A stretch of 64,000 nt of DNA, taken from positions 1-64,000 of the forward strand of contig CAQPBJ010000010.1 of the NCBI GenBank assembly GCA_948852945.1, in the 5' to 3' direction. Positions 44,423 to 53,369 of the stretch are shown in pieces (positions within the stretch are counted from its first letter, which is position 1; each line of letters begins with the position of its first letter). A model generated the notes under the pieces. The model did no database searches and was not told the origin of the DNA. It saw nothing but the letters and a program-made list of their open reading frames with translations. Source of the stretch: an uncultured Clostridia bacterium. Lineage in GTDB: Bacteria > Bacillota > Clostridia > TANB77 > CAG-508. Position numbers and translations under genes: made by a program.

Positions 44423-44518
44423 TATCTTTTTACGATTTACATAACATTGCTTTTTGATTTATTTTATGTTATACTAGTAATGTAGCAATACATTTATATT
44501 TCATAAGGAGGTTCAGTT

Positions 44519-44809
44519 ATGCAGACTGAAAAACGGAGAGTATCAGAGAAGGAACTTAGGGAAAGAGCAACAAATTATCTGATTTCTCAGCAAAGATGCT
44601 CTAAGCATCGTGATCACCACTATAACATTATCTGTTACGGAGCTGACATCAACATGTTGGATTCGTGTAGGAAATGGATTTTCGATGAGGAGATGGCTAT
44701 TCATGGTGATCAGACAAAAGCCTTTTTTGCAGCTAACAAGACAGTTCTTTATGTCAATGAGGCCGAGCTGAAAGCAAAAATGCGCGAACTCCGTGAAGGC
44801 GGATTGTAA
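44519..44809 (+). CDS. Unknown 96-residue protein with foreign codon usage
   Basis: No recognised domain. Basic helical start (RRVSEKELRERATNYLISQQ), a Cys/His-containing middle (CSKHRDHHYNIICYGADIN), then DSCRKWIFDEEMAIHGDQTK and a charged helical end. The Cys/His spacing could bind metal, but this is not a known motif. Promoter TTGCTT-17-TATACT and an AAGGAGG ribosome site precede it. Codon 6 is an in-frame CGG followed by A. Together with the preceding gene it forms a GC-richer island between pflA and the adhesin gene. Confidence 0.65.
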   Translation: MQTEKRRVSEKELRERATNYLISQQRCSKHRDHHYNIICYGADINMLDSCRKWIFDEEMAIHGDQTKAFFAANKTVLYVNEAELKAKMRELREGGL

Positions 44810-44820
44810 AATTTCCGCTT

Positions 44821-44869
44821 GAATCAACCGGGGGCAGATAATTTAGCTCCCGGGGGATTCCCCCCAAAA
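44821..44869. other. GC-rich stem-loop at the edge of the foreign island
   Basis: A strong stem GAATC..CCGGGGGC paired with GCTCCCGGGGGATTC, with an alternative GGGGGATTCCCCC fold. On the plus strand it is followed by Cs and As, not Ts; on the minus strand the T run precedes it. So it is not a normal terminator for either gene. It abuts the truncated end of the adhesin gene and may mark an insertion boundary. Confidence 0.5.
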
Positions 44870-44876
44870 AAAACAA

Positions 44877-46112
44877 TTACATACCCGTTACTGGTAATTT
44901 AGTTATTCTTTCAGAATAGCTTTTTTCTTTTTTTGGCTCTATTTTTTCTTTCTCATTTTCAATTGTTATTGTTAATTCTTCATTAAGTGTTAAATCAATT
45001 TCTATTTTCTCTTCTAATTTTTGATATCCATTTATCGTGTTTACTTCTTCTATAAAATATTTTCCTGGTAGCATGTTTTCTATTAGTATTTCTCCTTCTT
45101 TATTTGTTTTCAAGTTACTATATTTTATATTTCCATTTTCATCTAATATATTAAATTCAATTCCTTCGATTTTTTTATGTCCCTCTTTATCGACTTTTAT
45201 TATTTTTAGTCTTGTTTCATTTTTAAAATATTTTGTTTCTATTTTTCCTTCTCCAATTTCATATTTTTCTCCTGCTAAAGCATAGCTTTGCAAATTTGGA
45301 TCTTGTGATTTTCCATAAAGAATTGGATATGTAGCAAGTTTTGCTTTTACTGTTATAGGTATAGTTTCATCTTTTTCCATACTACTAATTGGTACTAAAA
45401 TTTTAAATTTATTTTCTTTTACCTTATTAGTTATATTTCCATTTATGTCTAATACTTTTATAGTTTCTTCTTTATTATTTTGAATGTTTATTTCAAATTC
45501 TGGACTACTACATTCTGTTTTAATTTCAAATGTTTTTACGATATTTTGATTTGTATTATCTAATTCCCATTCTGAGCTTTCTAATATTTTAATATTATTA
45601 CTAGGTTTAGTTTCATTTGAATTTCTTGCATATTCCACCATTTTTGTCATCGCATTTAATGTTCTAACTCCTTCTTCTCCAACTGCTCCATATCTTGATA
45701 AACTGTAATTATTGATAACACAATATATTGCTTGTTTAGTAGCAGTATATGCTTCGTCTTCATCATTTAAACCTAATTGTTCTAATGTTTTATATGGATA
45801 TCCTTGTGTTATTACTCTCCAGACTTGCGGATTATTTACTACATCTTCTACTGTTACTTGATATCCTGGGTATTCTCCTACTCCTGGTAATTCTGGATTT
45901 ATACAGTAAGCTGGATATTCTACTCCATTGTTATTATAAAATACTTTAGTTACTCCTATTGGTCCATTATTGCTTGTTAATTTTAAGCATGTTTTTGCTC
46001 TTTCTTTTATATAGATATCTGCTTTATTTATACTAAAACTTGCATTTGATGTTGTAGTAATAAAGCAAATTATTATTAATATTAAAATTGTAATTATCCT
46101 TTTTATTTTCAT
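44877..46112 (-). CDS. Thioester-domain surface adhesin with Cna-B domain, ending at LPVTG
   Basis: A 411-residue exported protein. The signal peptide is followed by a thioester domain: the Cys in VEYPAYCINPELPG and the Gln in YTATKQAIYCVINNYS are placed to form the internal Cys-Gln thioester used for covalent host binding. A middle beta region follows, then a Cna-B/SpaA domain (LKIIKVDKEGHKKIEGIEF ... GKYFIEEVNTINGYQ) with Lys and Glu for an isopeptide bond. It ends ERITKLPVTGM: the sorting motif is present, but the hydrophobic helix and basic tail that should follow are missing, because a stop comes two codons after LPVTG. The stop is next to the GC-rich foreign island, so the tail may have been lost by insertion. 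A sortase gene lies just upstream on the same strand. Confidence 0.88.
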   Translation of the reverse strand: MKIKRIITILILIIICFITTTSNASFSINKADIYIKERAKTCLKLTSNNGPIGVTKVFYNNNGVEYPAYCINPELPGVGEYPGYQVTVEDVVNNPQVWRVITQGYPYKTLEQLGLNDEDEAYTATKQAIYCVINNYSLSRYGAVGEEGVRTLNAMTKMVEYARNSNETKPSNNIKILESSEWELDNTNQNIVKTFEIKTECSSPEFEINIQNNKEETIKVLDINGNITNKVKENKFKILVPISSMEKDETIPITVKAKLATYPILYGKSQDPNLQSYALAGEKYEIGEGKIETKYFKNETRLKIIKVDKEGHKKIEGIEFNILDENGNIKYSNLKTNKEGEILIENMLPGKYFIEEVNTINGYQKLEEKIEIDLTLNEELTITIENEKEKIEPKKEKSYSERITKLPVTGM

Positions 46113-46125
46113 ATTTTTTCCTTTC

Positions 46126-46629
46126 TTATATTGTTAAAATTCCTTGTATACACATTCTTTTTTCTGGCTTATTTTCTACACATGTAATTAATGTTATTTT
46201 GTTTTCTTTTGTATTTTGAACTACTTCTACATCTGTATCTTCAATTATTCTTATTTGATTAATTTTGTAACTTAATTTTAAATCTCGAAATTCGTATACT
46301 ATTTCATCTCCTATTTTTAATGTTTTTAAGTCTTTAAAATAGTTTACAGGATATCCTCTATTATGTGCTGCTAATGATATATTTCCTAAGATATATCCGC
46401 TACATTTAAAATGTCCTACATATTGATTTAATGTTTCTACTTCTGTTCCATCTTTTATAGGAGCTACTAATTGTATATTCGGAATTTTTACATTCCAAAT
46501 ATTTTTTTGCTCTTTATTATTTTCATTGTCTATTGTTTTACTTTTATACAAATATTGAATATTTTTGTTAGTTATTATTGTTAGTGGAAATATTGCTTGT
46601 GTTACTATGAAAATTGCTATTATTAGCAA
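46126..46629 (-). CDS. Sortase (class D-like transpeptidase)
   Basis: A sortase of about 167 residues or slightly more. The N-terminal membrane anchor begins in LLIIAIFIVTQAIFPLTII. The catalytic His is in SLAAHNRGYPVNYFKDL, Cys in KITLITCVENKPEKRMCIQG and Arg in the same string. It joins surface proteins to the wall at LPxTG; the adhesin 13 bases downstream is the clear partner. The annotated TTG start has no ribosome site. The frame is open upstream, and an ATT at 46659 with AAGGA nine bases before it would add a Lys-Lys before the helix, more like a normal anchor. Confidence 0.87.
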   Translation of the reverse strand: MLIIAIFIVTQAIFPLTIITNKNIQYLYKSKTIDNENNKEQKNIWNVKIPNIQLVAPIKDGTEVETLNQYVGHFKCSGYILGNISLAAHNRGYPVNYFKDLKTLKIGDEIVYEFRDLKLSYKINQIRIIEDTDVEVVQNTKENKITLITCVENKPEKRMCIQGILTI

Positions 46630-46671
46630 TAATAATGACTTTTTAATTGTTACTTCAATCGCCTCTTTTCC

Positions 46672-46700
46672 TTGAATTTAGTGCTTTTAAATGATATAAT
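46672..46700 (+). promoter_or_regulatory. Promoter of the anchored 286-residue protein gene
   Basis: TTGAAT (46672-46677) and TATAAT (46695-46700), 17-base spacer; it overlaps the start region of the divergent sortase gene. Confidence 0.7.
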
Positions 46701-46746
46701 ATATATGATGAATTTCTGTTTTAGAGTAGCATAAGGAGGTTTTATT

Positions 46747-47607
46747 ATGAAAAACTTTTTGAAACAGATTTTATCAACGCTATTTTTTGTAATAGTCGTT
46801 TTCCTTGCAGTTGGATATTATATCAATTACCAAGCTGTTGGAGACTTAGCATTTACCTCAAAAGACATTGTGGTTTATTCCACACCTGACTTATCAAAAG
46901 CTTCTTATTATCTTAGTGCTGGAGAAACATTTAATTCTCTTGTGAATTTTTCTGATCATGATAGTGTTAAAATTCGGTTTTTCAATTTAGAATCAGGAAA
47001 AGATGAGATTGGCTTTATAAAGAGTTCTGACTATTTTATTTATGACTTTGAGTTATTCTCTTTAAATAATTCAGATTTATATATAATGTCTTTAAATGCG
47101 AACCTGTCCTTCGAGGACTTTTTAGAGGAATTTTCACATGCTTCGCTTGAACGTGATATTATTGGGATTTACTTGGAGGATTCTGATTATTCAGAAAATG
47201 ATTTCTTGCGTATCACATCATTTTGCGAAGATTTAAAAATTCCATATGGCTTCAGATCTGATTTCACTAATGCAAATGTAGAAAAGTATATTGAACAAAA
47301 AAGTTTTGATTCTGGTGAATATTGGCAGTCATATTGTATTTTGCCTCAGGTATTTGATGTCAGTTCGGTTATAAATGGTTATAAGTTTAAAGATGAATTA
47401 TGTGATTGTATTTTTCAGTCACCTGCTATTCGCGATGATAATATTAAGCGATATTGGATTACATCTATTAACCATCAAGACCTTTCTGGCACTGGAATTT
47501 TAATTACTACATCTGAAAGTGACGTTGGATTTGAATATGCAACTGTGTCAACTGATTTTAAGGACGAGATTTCAGCTGCTTATTATGACTTGAATAGTAA
47601 CCCGTAA
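46747..47607 (+). CDS. Unknown membrane-anchored extracellular protein
   Basis: A 286-residue protein with one N-terminal helix (QILSTLFFVIVVFLAVGYYI), then an SH3-like/beta region (VVYSTPDLSKASYYLSAGET) and a larger C-terminal domain (IIGIYLEDSDYSENDFLRIT; IPYGFRSDFTNANVEKYIEQ; SYCILPQVFDVSS). The latter faintly recalls a GH25 muramidase barrel, but I see no sure catalytic pair. Codon use is somewhat less A/T-biased than neighbours and it contains one in-frame CGG (46975-46977). It has its own promoter, an AAGGAGG site and a terminator. Surface or wall function is inferred from the anchor and the neighbouring adhesin-sortase pair. Confidence 0.6.
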   Translation: MKNFLKQILSTLFFVIVVFLAVGYYINYQAVGDLAFTSKDIVVYSTPDLSKASYYLSAGETFNSLVNFSDHDSVKIRFFNLESGKDEIGFIKSSDYFIYDFELFSLNNSDLYIMSLNANLSFEDFLEEFSHASLERDIIGIYLEDSDYSENDFLRITSFCEDLKIPYGFRSDFTNANVEKYIEQKSFDSGEYWQSYCILPQVFDVSSVINGYKFKDELCDCIFQSPAIRDDNIKRYWITSINHQDLSGTGILITTSESDVGFEYATVSTDFKDEISAAYYDLNSNP

Positions 47608-47643
47608 ATGTTGTTTGGAAATTCATCATGCTACTCGGAATTT

Positions 47644-47668
47644 AGGGCTTATGCCCTTTTTTCTTTTA
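47644..47668 (+). terminator. Terminator of the 286-residue protein gene
   Basis: AGGGC-TTAT-GCCCT followed by TTTTTCTTTT. The rest of the gap to 47899 is AT-rich and holds only an extended -10 promoter element (TGTTATAAT, 47851-47859) for the next gene. Confidence 0.8.
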
Positions 47669-47899
47669 TTTTGAATTAAACTTTTAGAAACTAAAATATA
47701 TTTCAGTTATTGAAAAAAATTTTTAGATAAATTGCAATTTAGTTATTTCATATTAATATCTTTTTTTGCTTTTGTAAAGCTTTTTTCGTCGTCATATTTC
47801 GACATTTTTTAACTTTTTTGTTTTATTGTGTATTTTTTTATTATATAGTATGTTATAATTGTTTAGACTTGTAATAAGTCTTTTATTTTTGAAAGGATT

Positions 47900-48442
47900 G
47901 TGAATTGCTTTATGAAACTTGCAGAGGATAGTTCAAGCTTAGCTGAACATAAATTACTTGTTTTATATATTTTAAATAAAATTGGAAAGCCTATCAGTCA
48001 AAAGGCTCTTTTAGAATTAATTACTTCTATAACTGAGCTTAATTATTTTTATTTTCAACAATTTTTACTTGATTTAATTGAAAATAAATATGTAATTTCT
48101 TATAAAAAGGATGATGAGCTTTTATATAATATTACTCCTGAGGGGAAAAGAGCTATAGAACTTACTGCTGACATGATTCCTGGTATTTTAAAATTACAGG
48201 TTGATAATAATTTAAAAGAAAATCTTGATGATATTGAAGATAAATTTTCAATTTCTTCTGACTATACTCCAATTGATGAAAATCATTTTACTGTAAAGTG
48301 TAAAATTGTTGAGAATAATAATATTATGTTTGAGATTCAAACTTTTGCTGGTTCTAAAGAACAGGCTAAGATTATTGTTGATAATTGGAACACTAAAGCA
48401 GAAGAAATTTACCCTAAAATATTAGATTTACTGACTAAGTAA
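47900..48442 (+). CDS. DUF4364-family winged-helix-like protein
   Basis: About 176-180 residues, matching DUF4364: LAEHKLLVLYILNKIGKPIS, then ELNYFYFQQFLLDLIENKYV and LLYNITPEGKRAIELTADMI, a winged-helix-like N-terminal half; the C-terminal half is an alpha/beta domain (MFEIQTFAGSKEQAKIIVDN). Widespread in Clostridia, function not established; DNA binding is likely from the fold. The start may be the GTG at 47900 or the ATG at 47912; neither has ideal spacing from the AAAGGA box. Confidence 0.82.
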   Translation: MNCFMKLAEDSSSLAEHKLLVLYILNKIGKPISQKALLELITSITELNYFYFQQFLLDLIENKYVISYKKDDELLYNITPEGKRAIELTADMIPGILKLQVDNNLKENLDDIEDKFSISSDYTPIDENHFTVKCKIVENNNIMFEIQTFAGSKEQAKIIVDNWNTKAEEIYPKILDLLTK

Positions 48443-48470
48443 AATAAGTCTTATAATTTGTTAACTTAAA

Positions 48471-48617
48471 TAAAAATATCATATATATTATTTTTAAATG
48501 TGCGTAGCGACCAAATGGAGTTGCTTCAGCAACGTAATGCGATTGGAGCAACCTACTTTTCTTAAAAAGAAAGGTTGCGACAAGCAAACATTAAAAATAA
48601 TATATATGATATTTTTA
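48471..48617 (+). repeat. Structured intergenic element, copy F
   Basis: Arms TAAAAATATCATATATATTA... and complement. Core GCGTAGCGACCAAATGGA, hairpin GTTGCT-TCA-GCAAC, ATGCGATTGGAGCAACC, hairpin CTTTTCTT/AAGAAAG, GGTTGCGACAAGCAAAC. Relative to copies D and G both internal stems have changed with pairing kept (CAACC/GGTTG against CAATC/GATTG). It lies between the convergent DUF4364 gene and the 89-residue gene. Confidence 0.85.
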
Positions 48618-48656
48618 TTATAGATTGATATTAAAATTTTATTTAGTCAGTAAATC

Positions 48657-48926
48657 TTATCTTGATCTACTTCTTCCTCCTCTTGAGTGTTCTCTATTTC
48701 TCTCTCTTTCTCTTTCCTTTTCAAGAATTCTTTCAGTTTTATATCTTTCTCTTATAGTAGTTGCTCTTACTAATACATCATCACCATGAACAAACTCTTT
48801 TGTAACAATTACATCTTTATATTTTCTTCTTAATTCTTTTGCATAATTTTCAGCATCTATATCTCTATCTTTAACTTCTTCATAATTTTTTCTATAAAAC
48901 ATTTTACTATCTAATTCTTCTTCCAT
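48657..48926 (-). CDS. Small basic protein with Arg/Glu/Ser tail
   Basis: An 89-residue protein of unknown family. The first two thirds look folded (AENYAKELRRKYKDVIVTKE, then FVHGDDVLVRATTIRERYKT); the end is a run of Arg/Glu then SRGGRSRSR, likely disordered and able to bind RNA. It lies 13 bases after the SpoU methyltransferase gene and is probably co-transcribed with mfd and that gene. Confidence 0.6.
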   Translation of the reverse strand: MEEELDSKMFYRKNYEEVKDRDIDAENYAKELRRKYKDVIVTKEFVHGDDVLVRATTIRERYKTERILEKERERERNREHSRGGRSRSR

Positions 48927-48939
48927 TTTACTACCTCTT

Positions 48940-49725
48940 TTATTTCAATTTTTTTCTCATTGCCTCATATAAAATAATCGCTGTAGCTACTGATGCATTT
49001 AAACTTTCAGTATTTCCTGGCATTGGTATTTTTACTTTTTCATCCGCTAATTCTAATATTTCTTTTGACACTCCATTTGCTTCGTTTCCTATTACGATAG
49101 CACTTTTCTCATAGTCTACATCATACATTTTTTTATCTGTTTGAAGGCTTGTTGTTACAATTTTTATTTTATGTTTTTTCATATCTTTCAGTGTTTTTAC
49201 TAAATTATCGCTTTCTATTATATTAATTCTAAAAATTGCTCCCATGGTTGATCTTACAACTTTTGGATTATATATATCACTACTACCTTTTGAAACTATT
49301 ATTTGTTTTAAATTTAAACTATCTGCTGTTCTTAGTATTGTTCCCATGTTTCCTGGATCTTGAATATCATCTAATACTAAAAATAAATCTTCATCATAGT
49401 TTATAACATTATTACTTTTTTCTTTTTCAATTACTGCAAGTATTCCTTGTGGATTTACTACATTTGTTAAACTTAAAAATATCTTTTCTGTAACATAAAT
49501 ACACTCGTATTTTGCGATTTCATATTTTGCATCTTCATCTATATTATTCTCTTGTTTACAGTCATCACAAACTATTATTAGTTTAATTTTAGCGTTTTCA
49601 TTTATCGCTTCTTTTATTAGCTTTATTCCTTCAATTATATAACAGTTTTCTTGATCACGATACTTTTTATCTTTAAGCTTTTTTAATTTTTTAATTGTTT
49701 CATTATCCTTACTTGAAATTACCAT
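48940..49725 (-). CDS. TrmH/SpoU-family RNA 2'-O-methyltransferase
   Basis: A 261-residue SpoU enzyme, a second one besides rlmB. The N-terminal substrate domain is YRDQENCYIIEGIKLIKEAI. The SAM knot has LVLDDIQDPGNMGTILRTAD (motif 1), AIVIGNEANGVSKEI (motif 2) and IPMPGNTESLNASVATAI (motif 3). It resembles the YsgA-type rRNA methyltransferases; the target nucleotide is unknown. The start at 49725 is used because GAAAGGA lies six bases upstream. It follows mfd closely. Confidence 0.9.
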   Translation of the reverse strand: MVISSKDNETIKKLKKLKDKKYRDQENCYIIEGIKLIKEAINENAKIKLIIVCDDCKQENNIDEDAKYEIAKYECIYVTEKIFLSLTNVVNPQGILAVIEKEKSNNVINYDEDLFLVLDDIQDPGNMGTILRTADSLNLKQIIVSKGSSDIYNPKVVRSTMGAIFRINIIESDNLVKTLKDMKKHKIKIVTTSLQTDKKMYDVDYEKSAIVIGNEANGVSKEILELADEKVKIPMPGNTESLNASVATAIILYEAMRKKLK

Positions 49726-49748
49726 ATACTTTCCTTTCAAATTTTAAT

Positions 49749-52700
49749 TTATGTATTACTTAAAAATTCTTTTATCTCTTTTAATATGTCATTAACATCT
49801 TTTAGTAAATATGTTACATATGGATTTTTTGATGGTGAGAATTTTATTCTCATTCCGTATTTTTTTATTAGTTCGTCTACTACTTTAAAATCAAATTTTT
49901 TCTCATCAAAATAGAATATAACTTTATTTGTTTTTTGAGATATTTTTATTATATTCTTCTCTCTACACATATTTCTTATTCGTGCTATATCAATAAGTTT
50001 TTCAATTTCTTTTGGCATATTTCCATATCTATCTATTATTGAATCTGTTATGTCTTTTAATTCTTCTTCATTTTTGCATAAAGCAATTGCTTGATATATC
50101 TCTATTTTTTGATTTGAGTCTTCTATATATTCATCTGGTATATAACTAGATACATTTAATTCTAATTGTACATCAATTTCTTCTTCAACTTCAATACCTT
50201 TCATTTCACTTACTACTTGGTCTAATAATTTGCAATACATATCATATCCAACTTGTTCCATGTGTCCATGTTGCATTTCTCCTAATATGCTTCCTGCTCC
50301 TCTTATTTCTAAGTCTCTCATTGCAATTTTAAATCCTGAACCAAATTCAGTAAATTCTTTTATTGCTTTTAATCTTTTATCTGCTACTTCTGATAATAGT
50401 TTGTCTTTTTTATACATAATATATGCATAACCTTGTTTATCACTTCTTCCAACTCTTCCTCTAATTTGATATAATTGTGCTAGTCCTAGTCTATCAGCGT
50501 TTTCGACGATTATTGAATTTGCATTTGGAATATCTATCCCTGATTCTAAAATTGTTGTACACACTAAAAGATTTATTTTCTGGTTTATGAAATCTTGCAT
50601 TATTTCTTCTAGTTCTCTACCTGTCATTTTCCCATGTGCTATTCCAATTTTTGCTTCTGGAACTAATTGTTGTAACTTATTTGCTTTTCTTTCTATGCCT
50701 TCTACATTATTATATAAATAAAATACTTGACCTTCGTGTTCTAATTCTTTTGTTATTGCTTCTTTTACAATTTCGTCATCATATTCTAATACATATGTCT
50801 GTACTGGTTTTCTATTTTGTGGTGGTTCATAAATTACTGACATGTCTCTAATTCCTAAAATTGACATATGTAGTGTTCTTGGAATTGGTGTTGCTGTCAT
50901 TGTTAGAACGTCTACATTTGTTTTTAGTTCTTTAATTTTTTCTTTATCTTTTACGCCAAATCTATGCTCTTCATCAATTATTAATAATCCTAAATTTTTA
51001 AATTCTACGTCTTTACTAAGTAGTCTATGTGTTCCAATAACTACATCTATTTCACCTTGTTTAATTTTTTTAGTTATTTCTGTTTGTTCTTTTTTGGTTT
51101 TGAATCTATTTAATAAGGCTACTCTTATTGGGAATTTTTCCATTCTTTCTTTAAAACTTTCATATTGTTGCTGTGCTAAAATTGTTGTTGGAACTAGGTA
51201 TGCAACTTGTTTTTGATCCATGCAAGCTTTGAATGCTCCTCTTATTGCTACTTCTGTTTTTCCATATCCAACGTCTCCACAAAGTAGTCTGTCCATTGGT
51301 TTTTCCGCTTCCATATCTTTTTTTAATTCTTCTATACATCTTAATTGGTCATCTGTTTCAACATATGGAAAGCTATCTTCAAATTCTGTTTGCCATACTG
51401 TATCTTTAGAAAAGCTATAACCTTTTGAATGTTGTCTTTTGGCATATAATTCTATAAGTTCTTTTGCAACTTCTCTTAAATTATTTTTTACTTTAATTTT
51501 TGTGTTTTCCCATTCTTTGCTTCCTAGTCTATTTACTTTTGGAGCTCCGTCTCCTGAACCAATATACTTTCTTATATTATCTAATGAACTTGTTGGAATG
51601 TATAAAATATCATTATCTTTATATTTTACTTTAATATAGTCTTTTGTTACTCCGTCTGCTTTTATAGTATTTACTCCTATGTATTCTCCTATACCATGAG
51701 TTCTATGAACTATATAGTCTCCTACTTTAAGGTCTGCAAATATTACTGTTTCGCCTTCTTTGAAACTCTGTGTTAATTTTGTTTTTTTCTTTTCTTTTAT
51801 TGTAAATAATTCATCTGCTGCTATTACTAAAAGATTGGCATCAAAGCTTTCAAATCCAGCAGATATAGTTCCAGATGTGATTGTTACCACCCCTGGAACT
51901 ATGTCATTTTCTAATTTTTCATCTAATATATACTTTATATTTTTTTCATCTAATAGCTTTGATAATTTTTTTGCATTTTCAAAACTACCACTTAAGACTA
52001 CTGTTTGTTTTTTGTTTTTATTTGCTTTTTGTAATTCCTCAAACAATAAATCCATTGAACCACGAAAAAAGTTGACCTCCCTATAGCTAAAGCTATATCC
52101 GTTTCTTTTTGCATGCATACTTTGGATATCTGTAAATCCAATCTCTTTATTTTCCAAATATATTGTTTGTTTTTTCTCTAGTTTATCTGTTACTTTTGTA
52201 TAATTTTTTAATTCTTGTAATCCTTGAATTGGTATTTTCTTTTTTTCGACTAAGCCTTTTAATATTGTTTCTGTATCTTTTATTATGTTTTCTGAACGTG
52301 CTTTTATTTTTGATGCTTCATCTAAAAATATTATATAGTCTTTATCTAAATAGTCTAGAAATGTCTCTGATTTATTATAGAAATAATCAAAATATTTATC
52401 TATTTTGTTTGCATAGTCGCCATTTTTTATTTGCTCGATGTCTTCTTTTGCAATATCATATAGCACTCCTGCATACTTACTTTTTTCTATTTTTTCACAT
52501 ACTATTTCTATATCATTTTCTAATATATATTCAAAAGCTGGATATATACTTATTTCATTAATCATATCGGTTGAACGTTGTGTTAAGATTTTAAATTTTC
52601 TTATTGAATCTATCTCATCTCCCCAAAATTCAACACGAATTCCTGATTTATCATCAATAGCAATATCTAGTATTCCACCTCTTATGCTAAATTGTCCTCT

Positions 52701-53204
52701 TCCTTCTATTAATTCGTATCTTTCATATCCTAATTTTACTAAGGTTGCTTTTAAGTCTTCTAATTTTAGTTCTTGTCCTACTTTTAATTTTATTATGTTT
52801 TTATATAGGTGTTTTTTTGAAATCATTGGTTGCATTATTGCTTCAATAGTTGTAACAATTATATTGCTTTTTTTGTCTGCTATATCATTTAATATTTTTA
52901 TTCTTTCAAATAATGTATCTTTACTTTCAGCAATATAATCATATGCAAAAATTTCTTTTTTAGGAAAGAAATCCACTTTTTCTTCAAAGTATGTTAAATC
53001 TTTTATTATTTTTTTTGCTTGCAATTCATTATATGTGACTATACATATTGGTTTTTCTTGATAAAAGTGTGTTGAATATGCTAAATGAGCTTTACCGCTA
53101 TCTGTTATTCCAGATATCATCATTGGTGATATTTCTTTAGATACATCTTCTAAATATGATTTATATTTTTTTACATTTGGAATTGTTTTTACCAATGAAT
53201 TCAT
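49749..53204 (-). CDS. mfd: Transcription-repair coupling factor Mfd
   Basis: An 1151-residue translocase. The N-terminal UvrB-like region includes GQFSIRGGILDIAIDDKSGI. The RNA-polymerase-interacting CarD-like domain is GDYIVHRTHGIGEYIG near residue 495. The helicase core has RLLCGDVGYGKTEVAIRGAF (Walker A), IIDEEHRFGVKDKEKIKEL (Walker B) and LTMTATPIPRTLHMSI, and the TRG end has RGRVGRSDKQGYAYIM. Mfd removes stalled RNA polymerase and recruits UvrA. Complete, native codon use. Confidence 0.97.
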   Translation of the reverse strand: MNSLVKTIPNVKKYKSYLEDVSKEISPMMISGITDSGKAHLAYSTHFYQEKPICIVTYNELQAKKIIKDLTYFEEKVDFFPKKEIFAYDYIAESKDTLFERIKILNDIADKKSNIIVTTIEAIMQPMISKKHLYKNIIKLKVGQELKLEDLKATLVKLGYERYELIEGRGQFSIRGGILDIAIDDKSGIRVEFWGDEIDSIRKFKILTQRSTDMINEISIYPAFEYILENDIEIVCEKIEKSKYAGVLYDIAKEDIEQIKNGDYANKIDKYFDYFYNKSETFLDYLDKDYIIFLDEASKIKARSENIIKDTETILKGLVEKKKIPIQGLQELKNYTKVTDKLEKKQTIYLENKEIGFTDIQSMHAKRNGYSFSYREVNFFRGSMDLLFEELQKANKNKKQTVVLSGSFENAKKLSKLLDEKNIKYILDEKLENDIVPGVVTITSGTISAGFESFDANLLVIAADELFTIKEKKKTKLTQSFKEGETVIFADLKVGDYIVHRTHGIGEYIGVNTIKADGVTKDYIKVKYKDNDILYIPTSSLDNIRKYIGSGDGAPKVNRLGSKEWENTKIKVKNNLREVAKELIELYAKRQHSKGYSFSKDTVWQTEFEDSFPYVETDDQLRCIEELKKDMEAEKPMDRLLCGDVGYGKTEVAIRGAFKACMDQKQVAYLVPTTILAQQQYESFKERMEKFPIRVALLNRFKTKKEQTEITKKIKQGEIDVVIGTHRLLSKDVEFKNLGLLIIDEEHRFGVKDKEKIKELKTNVDVLTMTATPIPRTLHMSILGIRDMSVIYEPPQNRKPVQTYVLEYDDEIVKEAITKELEHEGQVFYLYNNVEGIERKANKLQQLVPEAKIGIAHGKMTGRELEEIMQDFINQKINLLVCTTILESGIDIPNANSIIVENADRLGLAQLYQIRGRVGRSDKQGYAYIMYKKDKLLSEVADKRLKAIKEFTEFGSGFKIAMRDLEIRGAGSILGEMQHGHMEQVGYDMYCKLLDQVVSEMKGIEVEEEIDVQLELNVSSYIPDEYIEDSNQKIEIYQAIALCKNEEELKDITDSIIDRYGNMPKEIEKLIDIARIRNMCREKNIIKISQKTNKVIFYFDEKKFDFKVVDELIKKYGMRIKFSPSKNPYVTYLLKDVNDILKEIKEFLSNT

Positions 53205-53304
53205 ATTTTTCTCCTCTATTTTATATTTATATCCTTTTGAAGTATTTTTTATAAACTACAGTTTAAAATTATAGCATATTTTTCCGCTTCTTTCAATTGT
53301 TTTC

Positions 53305-53333
53305 TTGTAAATCATTTTTAATAGTGGTATAAT
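53305..53333 (+). promoter_or_regulatory. Promoter of the 741-residue unknown gene
   Basis: TTGTAA (53305-53310) and TATAAT (53328-53333), 17-base spacer, followed by AGAAAGGA ahead of the start codon. Confidence 0.7.
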
Positions 53334-53369
53334 ATTTGTAGTTTTTATGTTAACAGAAAGGATTTTATT

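Noticed and set aside
44821..44869. GC-rich hairpin as terminator for the 96-residue gene or the adhesin gene
   Set aside because: On the plus strand it is followed by C and A runs, and on the minus strand the T run precedes the stem, so it does not fit an intrinsic terminator.
46747..47607. Calling the anchored 286-residue protein a GH25 lysozyme
   Set aside because: The resemblance is faint and the catalytic Asp/Glu pattern could not be placed with confidence.
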